Of a stretch of DNA of 64,000 nt, positions 43,290 to 53,570 are shown piece after piece. The translations under genes and the position numbers were made by a program. The notes under the pieces are model-generated. The model was not told the DNA's origin and did not search any database. It saw only the letters and a list, made by a program, of their open reading frames with translations. The stretch is from Ixodes scapularis (lineage: Eukaryota > Arthropoda > Arachnida > Ixodida > Ixodidae): the NCBI RefSeq assembly GCF_016920785.2, contig NW_024609846.1:120617473-120681472 (forward strand), in the 5' to 3' direction. Numbering within the stretch: position 1 is the stretch's first letter; every line of letters starts with the position of its first letter.

Positions 43290-44845
43290 CACGCAGTGCA
43301 CTCTGGGAACTAGTTGGCCGCTCAGTTTCGGTTTCGACTGAGCAGCTTCATCTCATGCTACCACGCCGCGACCGAACGCGCTGCTTGCGTTTTCGATTAT
43401 CTGACTTTTCACGAGCGTACAATACACTCATTCTCGAGTGATACAAAACAATGACCGGGGCACTTTTTTTGGTTCCCGAAACACCGTATATTACGAGTGC
43501 GCATGCGAACGTAGTAAGACGTGACTTAGTCACCTCGCCCCACGAGTGCATCTTTGAGTTCAGTTTCAATAATCCCGTCTAGTACCAGTTAACTAGAACT
43601 GGAATTTGTTAATCTGGAGCCTTTCACCTATTTCTTTTTGCCAAACGTCCGCTTCTTGTTACTTCATTGGGAAAAAAGAAAGCCGCATTCTCACAGGAGT
43701 ATCAAAGTTGAGCCCAGCGTTGACGCATGAACTTTTAAGGAAACGCAATAAATTCGACCTCACTACTGCACAAAAGTTACTATGATGTCTTCCTCGTGTC
43801 ATCTTATATCTCTCACTCAAATTTTATGCTGATAAACGATTAAGTTTTCGGAAACGCCGAGACCGGCTAGCTGCAACGGAGGCCCTATAGCAAGCGTCCC
43901 CTACTCCTCGCTAAGCCTTTTTGGACGAGCTTTTACTGACGCCCAAGATCTGTGCCTGAACGGTGTGTCTGAAATTATCTCGACATGCTCAGGCAGGAAG
44001 AAAGCAAACACATAACAAATATTATGGCCATTAGCAACCGTCAAACGCGCTTTGAATAATTTCGTTCGTTTGGCGCACCGCATAGGGGTTCATGCCCGTC
44101 CGGCGCACACCCGGCGAACGGTGCGACATTCTTCACACAAGTGCTCGACTTTTGCTTTCTAAAAACGGTCTGTATGTGCGAATGTGCCTATATGATTGGC
44201 AGGATAACTTTATGCGCATACGCCATTTTGAACATTAGTGGAATGCAAGCGGGTGAGGACCTCACTTCGTGCAGTGCTGCGGGTCAGTACAGATAATAGA
44301 TAAGAAATATGTTAAAATTAAGCTTTTCAATGGCGCCTTCGAGTTTTACCTCGTGTACTCAGGCGTATTAAGAAAAACAGTAATTGCAAAAAGTGATATT
44401 TCGTCTATGGACGCACGAAACAAACGAACTTCCTGATAAACAACACTAATGTAAAGGCGCGAGCTCGATGTATGCATACTTATTGGTTGCTAGAACTCGT
44501 TGATTTGTAAACAAGCAAGATCCCCGAGCTTCGCAGCGTCGAGATTCTTAGCACTGACTCGTCCACATACCTCGATTGGAACGCTAACAGAAAGGCTCAA
44601 GTACAAAAATACAACAAGCTTGAGTTAAGACAAGCTATACGTCTCGGGCTTGTCCAAAGCTTCGATGTCTGGCCATTTAGGTTAGTTTAGAGACCACAAA
44701 TGACGCTCTCGGGACCAGAAAACATGAGATAACGGCCGTTAATAGTCCACGCTCTGTGTATAATCTCTTGTCGACGTGTCGATCGAAACCGAAACCATGC
44801 CACCCTCCTCCCTGGCTGGCCAACTAGTTCCCAGAGTGCAACGCG
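43290..44845. repeat. Second inverted pair inside the hAT element
   Basis: TGCACTCTGGGAACTAGTTG at 43295 and its complement near 44819-44840 are a perfect 23-bp match, with TTTCGGTTTCG further in on both sides. The intervening 1.5 kb has no recognisable gene. Confidence 0.6.
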
Positions 44846-45048
44846 CGCCGTGTTGCATGTAGGGCTTTATGGAAGTAGTCTATTCATCTCTTAGCCATTA
44901 CCATCCAATCCGAAGCCAACTGGCCAGCTTGTCGTGCATGCGCACACAAGTCGAACCTCAATACAAGGTTCGTTGGAACTTTCCACTAAAAGGTCGAAAA
45001 AGTCGAACCTGGTCGAACTCGAACCGCGGCCGGTTCGCGACACCCCTA

Positions 45049-47595
45049 ATAGCGAGTTCGTTTCACACGCACTGGCACCGTTCAAGTTCTCCCCAGAATG
45101 CGTCGCACTCGCAGAGTGCTGCACGGAGAACTGGACTCAAACCAACGAGGTACCTCGTTGACTCATATAGCGAGTTCGTTTCACACGCACTGGCACGGTT
45201 CGAGTTCTCTCCCAGAATGCATCGCACTCACAGAGTGTTGCACGGAAAACTGGACTCAAACGAACTCGCCAAATGCACCGAGTGCAGAAGACTGACGCTG
45301 CCGCCATCTATGTTGTAGAAAAGGTACCGACTTCAAACCGAAACTAGCGCCTTTCTGTTCGGAGTGATGCGTGGGAATGCGAGAATGCAGTCGCTACCAA
45401 CGTTTATCTACGAACGTTGGTCGCTGCAACCTGTAGTTTATAGTTGCGATGGCTTCAAGCAGCTAGGCTGCCGTAGAGATAATTACAGACGGCGTAAATT
45501 TCCGCAACCAGCTGTCTACAAAGCAGCTGGTTGCGATCTTTCAATTCTTATAACCGTTTACACTGAAGAAAACTGATGATGCTGTCCGAGCAGAAGCTTG
45601 ATCCGTTTGAGCATGGTATTATTCGTGAACCACTGAAAGGGTAAGGCTTAAAACTAGCCTGTTGGAATATCCAGCAAAACTGGAACTTTCGATTTGGATC
45701 GTCATTATAGGTGGATTAGATATTAGCCTTGGTGAGGGCGTCGAGAACGAGAGCTTTCTCGAACAAAATACGACGGGGCAAGTTAGCTGACGTAGGTAAA
45801 TGTTAAACATGGTGATGTTGCCCAATCCTCGGGTAAAGTCTCCATCTTAGCTTTCTCTGATGCTTATTTGGCAGTCAGAGGTTTCTGCCGGGGGAGTTTT
45901 GTCGACAAATGTTAAATTTTTCACCCGCACATGGATGGTGATAGACATCTCGGGGGCCGCTGTTGCGTTTGTTCTGAGCATTTCTTTACACACTGGTATA
46001 TTTCAGCGTTTGTGCGGCAACAGAGCGATTTAAAACCTGCAAATAAATCACGGGTTGTCAATTGCTTCCTTCGTGAAATAGCAGACGCTCACAATTCAAG
46101 CTCGCGTTTGATTTCGTTGCCCGCGGGACGCGATTTCTATCAGAAAATCTACTTTCTTTCGGTTCCGCGACACATCGTAGCAGACGAACCCTCGTCGTCT
46201 GCTCCCGCTCCTCGCCGACCCCGCCGGAGCGAGGCATGACGGGATTGCATTTTGGCGCACTCCCGATTTTCTCGGTGCAGCGAGTGCATGCACGCGTGGG
46301 GTGTCAGCTCAGCGCTGAAACGAACTCGGAGAGTGCAACCACTCGTGGAGTGCCGGCCGAAACGAACCCGTTCCACGCTGCGAGTGGGCACGCGTGGGCA
46401 TGAGTGCCGTGAAACGAACTCGCTAATAGCGAGTTCGTTTCACGGCACTCGTGTCCACGCGTGCCCACTCGCGGCGTAAAGAGAGTTCGTTTCGGCAGGC
46501 ACTCCACGAGTAGTGCACTCTCCGAGTTCGTTTCAGTGGCAGCACCGCACGCGTGCATGCACTCGCTGCACCGAGAAAATCGGGCGTGCGCCAGAATGCA
46601 ATCCCGTCATGAATCGCTCCGGCGAGGCCGGCGAGGAGCGAGAGCAGACGACGAGGGTTCGTCTGCTACAATGTGTCGCGGAACCGAAAGGAAAAAAAGA
46701 AGATTTTCTGATAGAAATCGCGTCCCGTGGGCAACGGAATCAAACGCGAGCTTGAATTGTGAGCGTCTGCTATCAGTTTTAAGTCGCTCTATTGCCGTAC
46801 AGACGCTGAACTATACCAGTGTGTCAAGAAAAGCTCAGAACAAACGCACCAGCGGCCCCCGAGATGTTTATCAACATCCGTGTGCGGGTGAAAAATTGAA
46901 CATTTGTCGGCAAAACTGGCTCAGCAGAAAACTCTGACTACTAAATAAGCATCAGAGAAATCTAAACAGTGACTTTACCCGAAGCTTGGGCAACATCCTC
47001 ATGTTTAACATTTACCTACGTCAGCTAACTTGCCCCGTCGTATTTTGTTCGAGAAAGCTCTCGTTCTCGACGTCCTCACCAAGGCTAACATCTGATCCAC
47101 TTGGAATGGCGATCGAAATCGAAAGTCCCACGAAAGTTTTGCTGGATATTCCAACAGACTAGTTTTAAGCCGTACCCTTTTAGTGGTTCACGCATAATAC
47201 CATGCTCAAACGGATCAAGCTTCTGCTCAAACAGCCTCATCAGTTTTCTTCAGTGTAAACGGTTATAAGAATTGAAAGATCGCAACCAGCTGCTTTGTAC
47301 ACAGCTGGGTGCGGAAATTTACGCCGTCTGTAACTATATCTACGACAGCCTAGATGCTTGAAGTCATCGCAACTATAAACTACAGGTTGTAGCGTTCAAC
47401 GTTTGTAGATAAACGTTGGTAGTGACTGCACTCTCGCATTCCCACCCATCACTCCGAACAGAAAGGCGCTAGTTTCGGTTTGAGGTCGGTACATTTTCTA
47501 CAACATAGATGGCGGCAGCATCAGTCCTTCTGCACTCGGTGCATTTGGCGGGTTCGTTTGAGTCCAGTTCTCCGTGCAACACTCTGCGAGTGCGC
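45049..47595. repeat. Giant palindrome, arms about 1.2 kb, centre at 46426
   Basis: The sequence on either side of 46426 is inverted, with a one-base spacer: GAACTCGCTA-A-TAGCGAGTTC. Matching pairs extend outward: the ACACTGAAGAAAACTGATGA region near 45560 pairs with 47245, and CTGCCGCCATCTATGTTGTA at 45298 pairs with 47518. The right arm runs into the N gap. The outer left part (45052-45290) is two tandem copies of a block of about 119 bp beginning GCGAGTTCGTTTCACACGC. The same GCGAGTTCG phrase marks both the outer end and the centre. Two head-to-head copies of one element, or a single foldback, would look like this. No gene is inside. Confidence 0.85.
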
Positions 47596-47695
47596 NNNNN
47601 NNNNNNNNNNNNNNNNNNNNNNNNNNNNNNNNNNNNNNNNNNNNNNNNNNNNNNNNNNNNNNNNNNNNNNNNNNNNNNNNNNNNNNNNNNNNNNN
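47596..47695. other. Assembly gap (100 N)
   Basis: Exactly 100 undetermined bases, the conventional length for a gap of unknown size. It truncates the right arm of the palindrome. Confidence 1.
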
Positions 47696-48378
47696 CACCA
47701 ATACACTTCGAGACGGAAAAGAGGAAAAAAGAGACCTTAATGGACAGACCAGGACTTAACAGGGCCAACAGTTGGACCGGCTAAGCCTCTCCCAAACCCC
47801 TCATGTACCTGGTGGGAAACACAAAAACCCAGCGAACTGAAAAACAAGCTCGAGGTCACCTCTCAAGCGACCCACGAAAGCATCTTACAATGTATAGCTC
47901 CAAATTAACTCTTAGAGCAAACCGCTTAAACTCCCTCCGCCCTCCCACCCAGCCACACATAACCACAATAACAAGCACTTCATCCTATCACTTAGAACCA
48001 GAGACGGTTGACTTATGCAATTACCGTGGTTGCTTATACAGTCTCCTTAATTAGACGCCTAAACGCATTTTTCTTGTTAAACAGGATGGAGGTCCTTCCT
48101 AAAAAGGGGAACATGAATGATAGGAGCCAATGGGTTCGTTAGAAGAGCTGTGCAACGATTTCAGTGCTCTGATTAAATAATTTGCGAGTTGGTGTCTCGA
48201 CCTTTATGAAGTAAAAAACAAAAACCCGCTTTTGCCTGCATATCCTAGTTTTTATTTCAAAAATTGACAAAGATTGAGGTTTTCGGCACCTCTCAGCTTC
48301 TTCACCATCTTCCGAGTCACGGGCGCTGTGGCGTGAAGGGGGGACGCGAGGGAGTTCCGGTGAAGCTCTCTCCCTAGA
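47696..48378. other. No recognisable feature
   Basis: The part 47696-48060 is A- and C-rich compared with its surroundings and shows no match to the palindrome, so the gap may join non-adjacent sequence. No gene is supported. Confidence 0.35.
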
Positions 48379-48597
48379 CCGCTTATGGTCAAAACATCCA
48401 ACGGGTCATTACATCCAACGAGTCAAAACATCCATTAGGTCACGTGACACAAGAGTCAGAACTTCCAACGCGTCAAAACATCCATCCGAGTCGAAACATC
48501 CATAGAGTCAAAACGTCCATCGAGTCAGAACATCCATCCGAGTCAGAACATCCATAGGGTCAAAACATCCATCGAGTCAGAACATCCAGCCGGACGC
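48379..48597 (+). repeat. Minisatellite A1, 17-18-bp unit GAGTCAAAACATCCATC
   Basis: About twelve tandem units of the form GAGTCAGAACATCCATCC, with variants. The same unit makes the outer arrays at 57212-57470 and about 61150-61460, and a short array at 62330-62384. It has no flanking inverted partner nearby. Confidence 0.9.
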
Positions 48598-48858
48598 TTG
48601 AAAGTCGGGGACCTTGAAAAGTTGGGAGATATATATATTATTTTTGTTCAGTTGATACACTCTTGTAGAGATATAACTATCATACCGTTTTTAACCTTTT
48701 TCTTTAAGGTTGTATGCATGGGTGTATGCATAGTGTTACGAATTGTGCGCATGATTTTTTTTTTGTACTTAAGTGCCCCATACAAAAACTTAGGTCGTTT
48801 TTAGGCACAAAGAAACAAATAAAAAATTTAAATAAATAAATAATTTACAAGATAACGC

Positions 48859-49266
48859 TTGTACTTTGCGCAATTTGCCAAGCATTTTGACAGCTTATGG
48901 TTTTCGAACACAGTCGTCAATGACATATCAGCCAAGTTCAAGAACGATGGACCACGCACCACCAACACGGAGGAAGGGAGGCATAACGAACTGCACAGCC
49001 GGCTGACGAGTCATCATCCAGACTTGGCTGAATTCATACAGTTCCTGCAAGTTATCCAGCATTCCTCGCAAAATAGGATCCCCGCACTGCTCTTGGATCC
49101 CCTCGCGGTGGCGTCTGCACCGGCGGTTCAAGTGGCAACAAGCGGCAGCAGGAGGAGATGGCTATGTTTTCGTGATACTTGGCGACTGCAGTTCGGACAT
49201 TTCAAGACGTGCTCAACTACTTTGACAGGATTTCAAAGATTGGAGTGCTTCTACACAACGAACTGA
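48859..49266 (+). pseudogene. Possible MULE-type transposase C-terminal fragment
   Basis: The frame contains NDGPRTTN followed by E-G-x-H-N and then HPDLAEFIQFLQ. This arrangement recalls the segment after the catalytic core in MULE/FLYWCH-type proteins of arthropods (the usual form is R-T-T-N-x-x-E-G-x-H). It is a fragment; the DDE core is not visible upstream. After about codon 90 the frame is no longer convincing. The assignment is by memory of the motif and is tentative. Confidence 0.4.
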
Positions 49267-49510
49267 ATATACTCGTTTTCACCTCAACAAAGAAGCAAGT
49301 TTTGCGCATTGTTCATACGCCGGGCGAAGTAGTTTTTACAAGATTTGGTTGTCGGATGAAGAAGCGATGCTTTTGGGCTTTGAAAGGTATACGTCTTGTT
49401 TAGATAACATATATCTAATCTAAAATTCACCTACATATATCTTAATTCTCCTCATAGAGGGGGAAATTAGTAATGCTCCGCGAGGAACCGGACACATTTT
49501 ATATGTGGTT
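49250..49510. repeat. Inverted copy of the hAT-element segment 41585-41850
   Basis: AACAATGCGCAAAAC / GTTTTGCGCATTGTT, TATATGTTATCTAATTA / AACATATATCTAATCTA and CTCGCGGAGCATTACTAATT are shared in inverted orientation with about 41600-41850. It contains no terminus, so this is a fragment of a related element. It lies directly downstream of the MULE-like frame. Confidence 0.7.
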
Positions 49511-49786
49511 TTTAGGTGAAAACGGGTAGAGCACGCGAGCCGGCTTGCCTGAAAGCGAGTAATTTTTATTGATGTACGTTTGTGCACACAACAAAGCGTT
49601 CTGAATGCCTCCGACAATCCTGGCGTTTTACTAAACGACCTTTTGTAAAATATCGTAGCATCGCATCTCAGAGTGAAAGTCGGGGCACAAACTATACTCC
49701 GTTAAAGACATGGTGAACCGAAATTTGGATTTTAAAAAAATAATGCAGGAGTTGCAGGCGGGACGGCTACAATCCCTTACACCACT
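49511..49786. other. No recognisable feature
   Basis: Short AT-rich stretch without motifs or partners. Confidence 0.3.
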
Positions 49787-50049
49787 ACTCGTAGGGCGAT
49801 ATCTCGAATGAACAACCTTATTTTTGGAAAAAAGTCGAGATTAAACGAGGTCGACCAGGCGCATGACGTAACGATATCTAGTTTCCTCCTCTCTTCGCTT
49901 CGCCCCCTCAAGGCGGCAAGGCGGAGAAGGCGCGAGGCCGCTCCCTCTCCTTCTCGGAGAAACAAGACGTGGACATACCTGTCATATGCGCCTCCTTTTT
50001 TTTTTTTAAAAAAAAGACGGTCATCCATTCTAGATATCGCTGTATGAGT
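49787..50049. mobile_element. Candidate MITE, about 28-bp imperfect terminal inverted repeats
   Basis: The left end ACTCGTAGGGCGATATC (49787) and the complement of the right end, ACTCATACAGCGATATC (50049), continue as GAATG.A..ACC on both sides. The centre contains a pyrimidine-rich CTCCCTCTCCTTCTCGG segment and a T/A tract. Target duplication not evident. Confidence 0.5.
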
Positions 50050-51196
50050 GATGTTTTGGTGTTTGTGGCATCCCGTTGCACGCGTTTCCGCCGTGTTTTG
50101 TGGAATCCAGATTACGGTTCAGCATCTCTTTAACACCTTGGCCTACAGTGCGGTGGAGGCGCTGTGGAAGCCATCTTTTCGCAAATGCGACCATTGGCAT
50201 GCTTCTTCTAGCTTAATACCGCCCACCGAGCGTGAGCATATACGGAGATAGGGACGATCACATGGTGTGACGCTGACAGGTCCAAAGAGCGTGCAGTTTA
50301 ATCTGCACTGTCAGCTTCGGGGCGAAAGGAGTACATGTAGTGTGATCAACCATGACTGTGCATATACGCCTGAACATGTAATAGCAGCCCTTCATCGGTC
50401 CCCAAATATGGCCTGGAGCACAAAATGTTTTCAGCCTTCCGTGCGCCTGCTTCTCTAGCGTATCCGTCTCGTTGAGTCAATACTTTGGCTTCCCGAGCTT
50501 CCGGGACCATCTGCTCGGTTGTAGCTGCGACATCATTAGAGGCACGTGGAGCCCGCTCCCGAGGTTGATTATTTTGACCGTTCTTTGTGTTTGTTCTGCT
50601 TATGGCGTCTTACCTCGTTCTATCACGGGCACTACTCAGAGCCCATCGCCCGCTTTGCTGGTCCTCCGCATGTGGCAAGTACTATGCTCGAACGAACCGG
50701 TGTAGGAAAATATACACATTTCAATTTTGTATTCCTAATTAGGCGTTCAGTTCAAATATATTGCTGAAATTCCTTCCCCCATATATCTAAAATCTTGTGT
50801 TCTTTTTAGACCTTCTTGGAACATATTACCATTCGCATACCTGCATGATGAAGAATATTTGATAGGCAGTAAGCTTTATTATATCGTTTTCAAGTATGCA
50901 ATCCGCTCACCGCATTATGGAGCTAGTCGTCCCCGCTACGCGTGTCTGTTCCTCGTGCGTTGAATACACAGCGGAACACTAGAAGCTGTTTTTACGAGCT
51001 CTGATAAGATGCGACAGTGAGAGGGTGTACAGTGTCACTAACCAGGGTACTGCACACTAAAAAATGACAGAACAGGAAGTAGACATATTTTACTTATTCT
51101 CTGCGCTTGGCACCTATTTGTAGAAAATGTGAAAACATTGTTTATCTCTTCGTCATTTATATAGGTTTATCCAGGAACTTATGGCCTTTGCTTACC
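50050..51196. other. No recognisable gene
   Basis: Overlapping frames at 50472-50767 plus are not recognisable. No repeats with partners. Confidence 0.35.
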
Positions 51197-51200
51197 ATAT

Positions 51201-51611
51201 TGTCACGGGTGGTGACCAAATAAACAGTAAATAAACAGAAAGAAATAAAAGCTTAATGTGGCGAACTTGTGCCAAAAATAAAAGGGGTACAAAAGATAAT
51301 AACAGAGCGTCGCGGGCGTCGAAGTCGGCGTGACGGCAGAGTCGAACGCTGGGACAAGACTGACTCCGGCTTGCCCGCGGAGCCGCCTTTGTACACACGT
51401 TGGCTTCTGAAGCATTCGACGTAGAAGGTTCGACGCGTGGAACATTCTGACCTCGAATCAGCAAGACGGTTCTCGATTTCACCAGAACATCACATTACAG
51501 TGTCAACAAAAATGCATAGCCGCGGCCAGGAATCGAACCCTGGCCCTTCGCGTGGGAGGCAAGCGCGATAACCGTTAGGCTACGGCCGCGCTGCCTACTT
51601 GGCGCGCGGCA
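51201..51611 (-). repeat. 3' LTR (left) of the Ty3/gypsy element
   Basis: Minus strand: TGCCGCGCGCC ... CACCCGTGACA, 411 bp. It holds a tRNA-like cassette 21 bp inside its 5' end. CTTTTATTTCTTTCTG lies near the 3' end. Related to the solo LTR at 10966-11334. Confidence 0.95.
51519..51590 (-). tRNA. tRNA-Gly(CCC)-like Pol III unit in the 3' LTR
   Basis: Minus strand: A box TAGCCTAACGG at 51582-51572, anticodon loop CTCCCAC (anticodon CCC), B box GGTTCGATTCC at 51539-51529 and a T5 terminator at 51512-51508, a few bases after the tRNA-like body. The acceptor stem pairs at 5 of 7 positions, the anticodon stem at 4 of 5, and the T arm is bulged. It is therefore tRNA-like rather than certainly a functional tRNA, but it has every element of a Pol III gene. 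Confidence 0.75.
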
Positions 51612-51625
51612 TTACTCCCCCCTTA
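51612..51625 (-). other. Polypurine tract
   Basis: The minus strand reads AAGGGGGGAGTAA immediately before the 3' LTR start, the expected primer for plus-strand DNA. Confidence 0.8.
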
Positions 51626-51721
51626 AAAAGTGCATCGCCCCGATGCATCCCAAAACAAAACAAAGCACATAAAAAGAACGGCAAACTAAAGAGTCACTTG
51701 AAACACATAAGATCCACAGTC

Positions 51722-53119
51722 CTATCGAGCGTAGTACGGCTTCAGGCGCACGACGTGGACGACTTCAGGTCGTGGTGGGCGGCGTGATGATGTTCTTGTT
51801 CCGTCGGGCACCACCTCGTCGTTCAGCTCGCCGAGGCGACGAAGTACCTTGTATGGTCCAAAGTACCGTTTCAGCAGTTTCTCACTGAGGCCGCGGCGAC
51901 GGATGGGCGTCCACACCCACACCCTGTCTCCGGGCTGGAAGTGAACGTCCCTGCGACGGAGGTTGTAGCGGCCCGCGTCGACACGTTGCTGGTCTTGAAT
52001 CATGAGTCGGGCGAGCTGGCGGACTTCTTCGGCGCGTTGAGCAACCGCATGGGCGTCGTTGCTCTCATTGTCACATGGCTCATGGGGCAGCATTAGGTCC
52101 AGAATGGTCGTTACCTTCCGACCATGTACCAGCTGGAAAGGGCTGAATCCAGTGGTCTCCTGAACCGCCGTATTGTAGGCGAACGTGACGTAGGGCAACA
52201 CCTCGTCCCACGTCTTGTGCTCTACGTCGACGTACATAGAGATCATATCGGCGATTGTCTTGTTGAGTCGCTCGGTCAGCCCGTTGGTCTGCGGGTGGTA
52301 TGCAGTTGTTCGACGATGGCCGGTGCCACTGAGACGAAGGATCTTTTGCGTCAGCTGGGCCATGAACGAAGATCCGCGATCTGTAATCAGAACTTCGGGA
52401 GCGCCGTGCCGGAGGACGATGGACTCGATGAAAAACTTGGCGACTTCCACAGCAGTCCCTGAAGGAAGAGCTTTTGTTTCGGCGTACCGCGTGAGATAAT
52501 CTGTGGCGACGATGATCCAGCGGTTCCCTGACGTCGAAGGCGGAAAAGGACCAAGTAGATCCATTCCGATCTGCTGGAAGGGTGTAGTTGGAGGAGAAAT
52601 GGGCTGCAGAAGTCCGGCCGGCCTCGTCGGCGGTTTCTTGCGTCGCTGGCACTCGTGGCATGATCGTGTGTATAGGTGGACGGAATTGGGGAGCTTCGGC
52701 CAGTAATACTTTTCACGAATACGGGCCAGTGTCCGGCTGTAACCAAGGTGTCCGGATGTCGGGTCGTCGTGGCAGGCTTGGAAGATCTCCTCTCGAAGGT
52801 CACTCGGGATTACCAGCAACCACGGTGTGTTGTTGTCGCCGAAGTTCTCTTTGTAGAGTACACCTTGTCGGATGGCGAAGGTCGGCAGTACTCGTGAGAA
52901 GACACGTGGCACGGTACTCCTGCCCCCTTCCAGGTGCTCGATTAATGCGCGCAGCTCAGGATCGTCCCATTGATGTCGTGCCATATCGTCGGTGTTCACT
53001 GCTCCTAGGAAGCACTCGTCGTCATTGTCGTCGCTGCAGCCGGAAGGGGTTTCGACGGGGGCTCTGGACAGGCATTCGGCGTCGCTGTGCTTGCGGCCTG
53101 ACTTATAGACCACTGTCAT
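51722..53119 (-). CDS. Ty3/gypsy integrase, open 465-codon segment
   Basis: C-terminal Pol domain that inserts the element DNA. The zinc-binding N-terminus has His117, His124, Cys154 and Cys157 (H-x6-H ... C-x2-C). The catalytic triad is Asp187, Asp247 and Glu283 with the D-x35-E spacing; motifs are MDLLGPFP, ITDRGSSF and QTNGLTERLN. The C-terminal GPY/F module has FGPYKVLRR, followed by VVHVVRLKPYYAR at the end. No chromodomain is obvious. The frame is the same as that of RNase H upstream, separated only by the stop at 53135-53137. All catalytic residues are present. Confidence 0.9.
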   Translation of the reverse strand: MTVVYKSGRKHSDAECLSRAPVETPSGCSDDNDDECFLGAVNTDDMARHQWDDPELRALIEHLEGGRSTVPRVFSRVLPTFAIRQGVLYKENFGDNNTPWLLVIPSDLREEIFQACHDDPTSGHLGYSRTLARIREKYYWPKLPNSVHLYTRSCHECQRRKKPPTRPAGLLQPISPPTTPFQQIGMDLLGPFPPSTSGNRWIIVATDYLTRYAETKALPSGTAVEVAKFFIESIVLRHGAPEVLITDRGSSFMAQLTQKILRLSGTGHRRTTAYHPQTNGLTERLNKTIADMISMYVDVEHKTWDEVLPYVTFAYNTAVQETTGFSPFQLVHGRKVTTILDLMLPHEPCDNESNDAHAVAQRAEEVRQLARLMIQDQQRVDAGRYNLRRRDVHFQPGDRVWVWTPIRRRGLSEKLLKRYFGPYKVLRRLGELNDEVVPDGTRTSSRRPPRPEVVHVVRLKPYYAR

Positions 53120-53134
53120 GTTGAACTCTTGTAG

Positions 53135-53570
53135 TCAAAGACCCCATCGAGCGAGGCGTCCTGACGGGTCCTTCAGCTTCGCAAGCCAGCAGAGCGAGTG
53201 GTGGTCCGTGACTACACGGAACGGGCTCCCGTATAAGTACGGACGAAACTTCGTTATTGCCCAGACGACCGCAAGGCATTCTTTCTCAGTTGTGGAGTAA
53301 TTTTTCTCCGCCTTGGACAATGTCCGACTTGCGTAGGCGATGACTCGCTCGATGCCTTCTTGCACTTGGACTAGTACTGCGCCCAGTCCCGCGTTACTTG
53401 CGTCCGTGTGAATTTCTGTTTCCGCATCCTGGTCGAAATGTCCAAGCACAGGAGGAGTCTGGAGTCGTCGTTTCAGTTCGTCGAATGCCTGCTGTTGCTC
53501 CTCGGCCCATTCGAACTTCTCGGCGTCCTTCGTGAGATTCGTAAGTGGTGCGGATGATGATCCTTGCGAA
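53135..53570 (-). pseudogene. Ty3/gypsy RNase H domain
   Basis: Removes RNA from the RNA-DNA hybrid. EWAEEQQQAFDELKRRL is the RT connection; IHTDASNAGLGAVLVQ carries the first catalytic Asp; KAEKNYSTTEKECLAVVWAI carries the Glu; and VVTDHHSLCWL carries the next Asp. This frame is shifted relative to the RT frame upstream (near 53560) and ends in a TGA at 53135-53137 just before the integrase part. The apparent frame beyond 53570 toward 53713 is out of phase with RT and not real. Confidence 0.85.

Larger units (their letters stand above)
41459..45048. mobile_element. hAT-type nonautonomous element, 3.6 kb, perfect 8-bp duplication
   Basis: The left end TAGGGGTGTCGCGAAC (41459) and right end (complement TAGGGGTGTCGCGAAC, ending 45048) are perfect over 16 bp. 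Both are followed inwards by GTCGAACC-type subterminal repeats. ATAGCGAG flanks both sides exactly (41451-41458 and 45049-45056). No transposase frame is found. The interior contains two further inverted pairs (41975-42145 with 43045-43215, and 43294-43317 with 44818-44840), so it is a composite. Frames inside are short and featureless. Confidence 0.85.

Noticed and set aside
42681..43301. Minus-strand 206-codon frame inside the hAT element
   Set aside because: It crosses an inverted-repeat arm and carries no recognisable transposase motif.
41459..45048. Reading the 3.6-kb element as an autonomous hAT
   Set aside because: No transposase frame or fragment was found between the termini.
47469..47784. 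Frames spanning the N gap
   Set aside because: They contain translated N and depend on undetermined sequence.
48379..48597. CRISPR-like array
   Set aside because: Units are tandem with no unique spacers, and the context is eukaryotic transposon DNA.
51519..51590. Calling the LTR tRNA-like unit a functional host tRNA gene
   Set aside because: Stem mismatches in acceptor and T arm, and presence in both LTRs, make an element-borne tRNA-like unit the safer call.
52588..53124. Plus-strand frame opposite the gypsy integrase
   Set aside because: Mirror of a real coding region on the other strand in GC-rich DNA.
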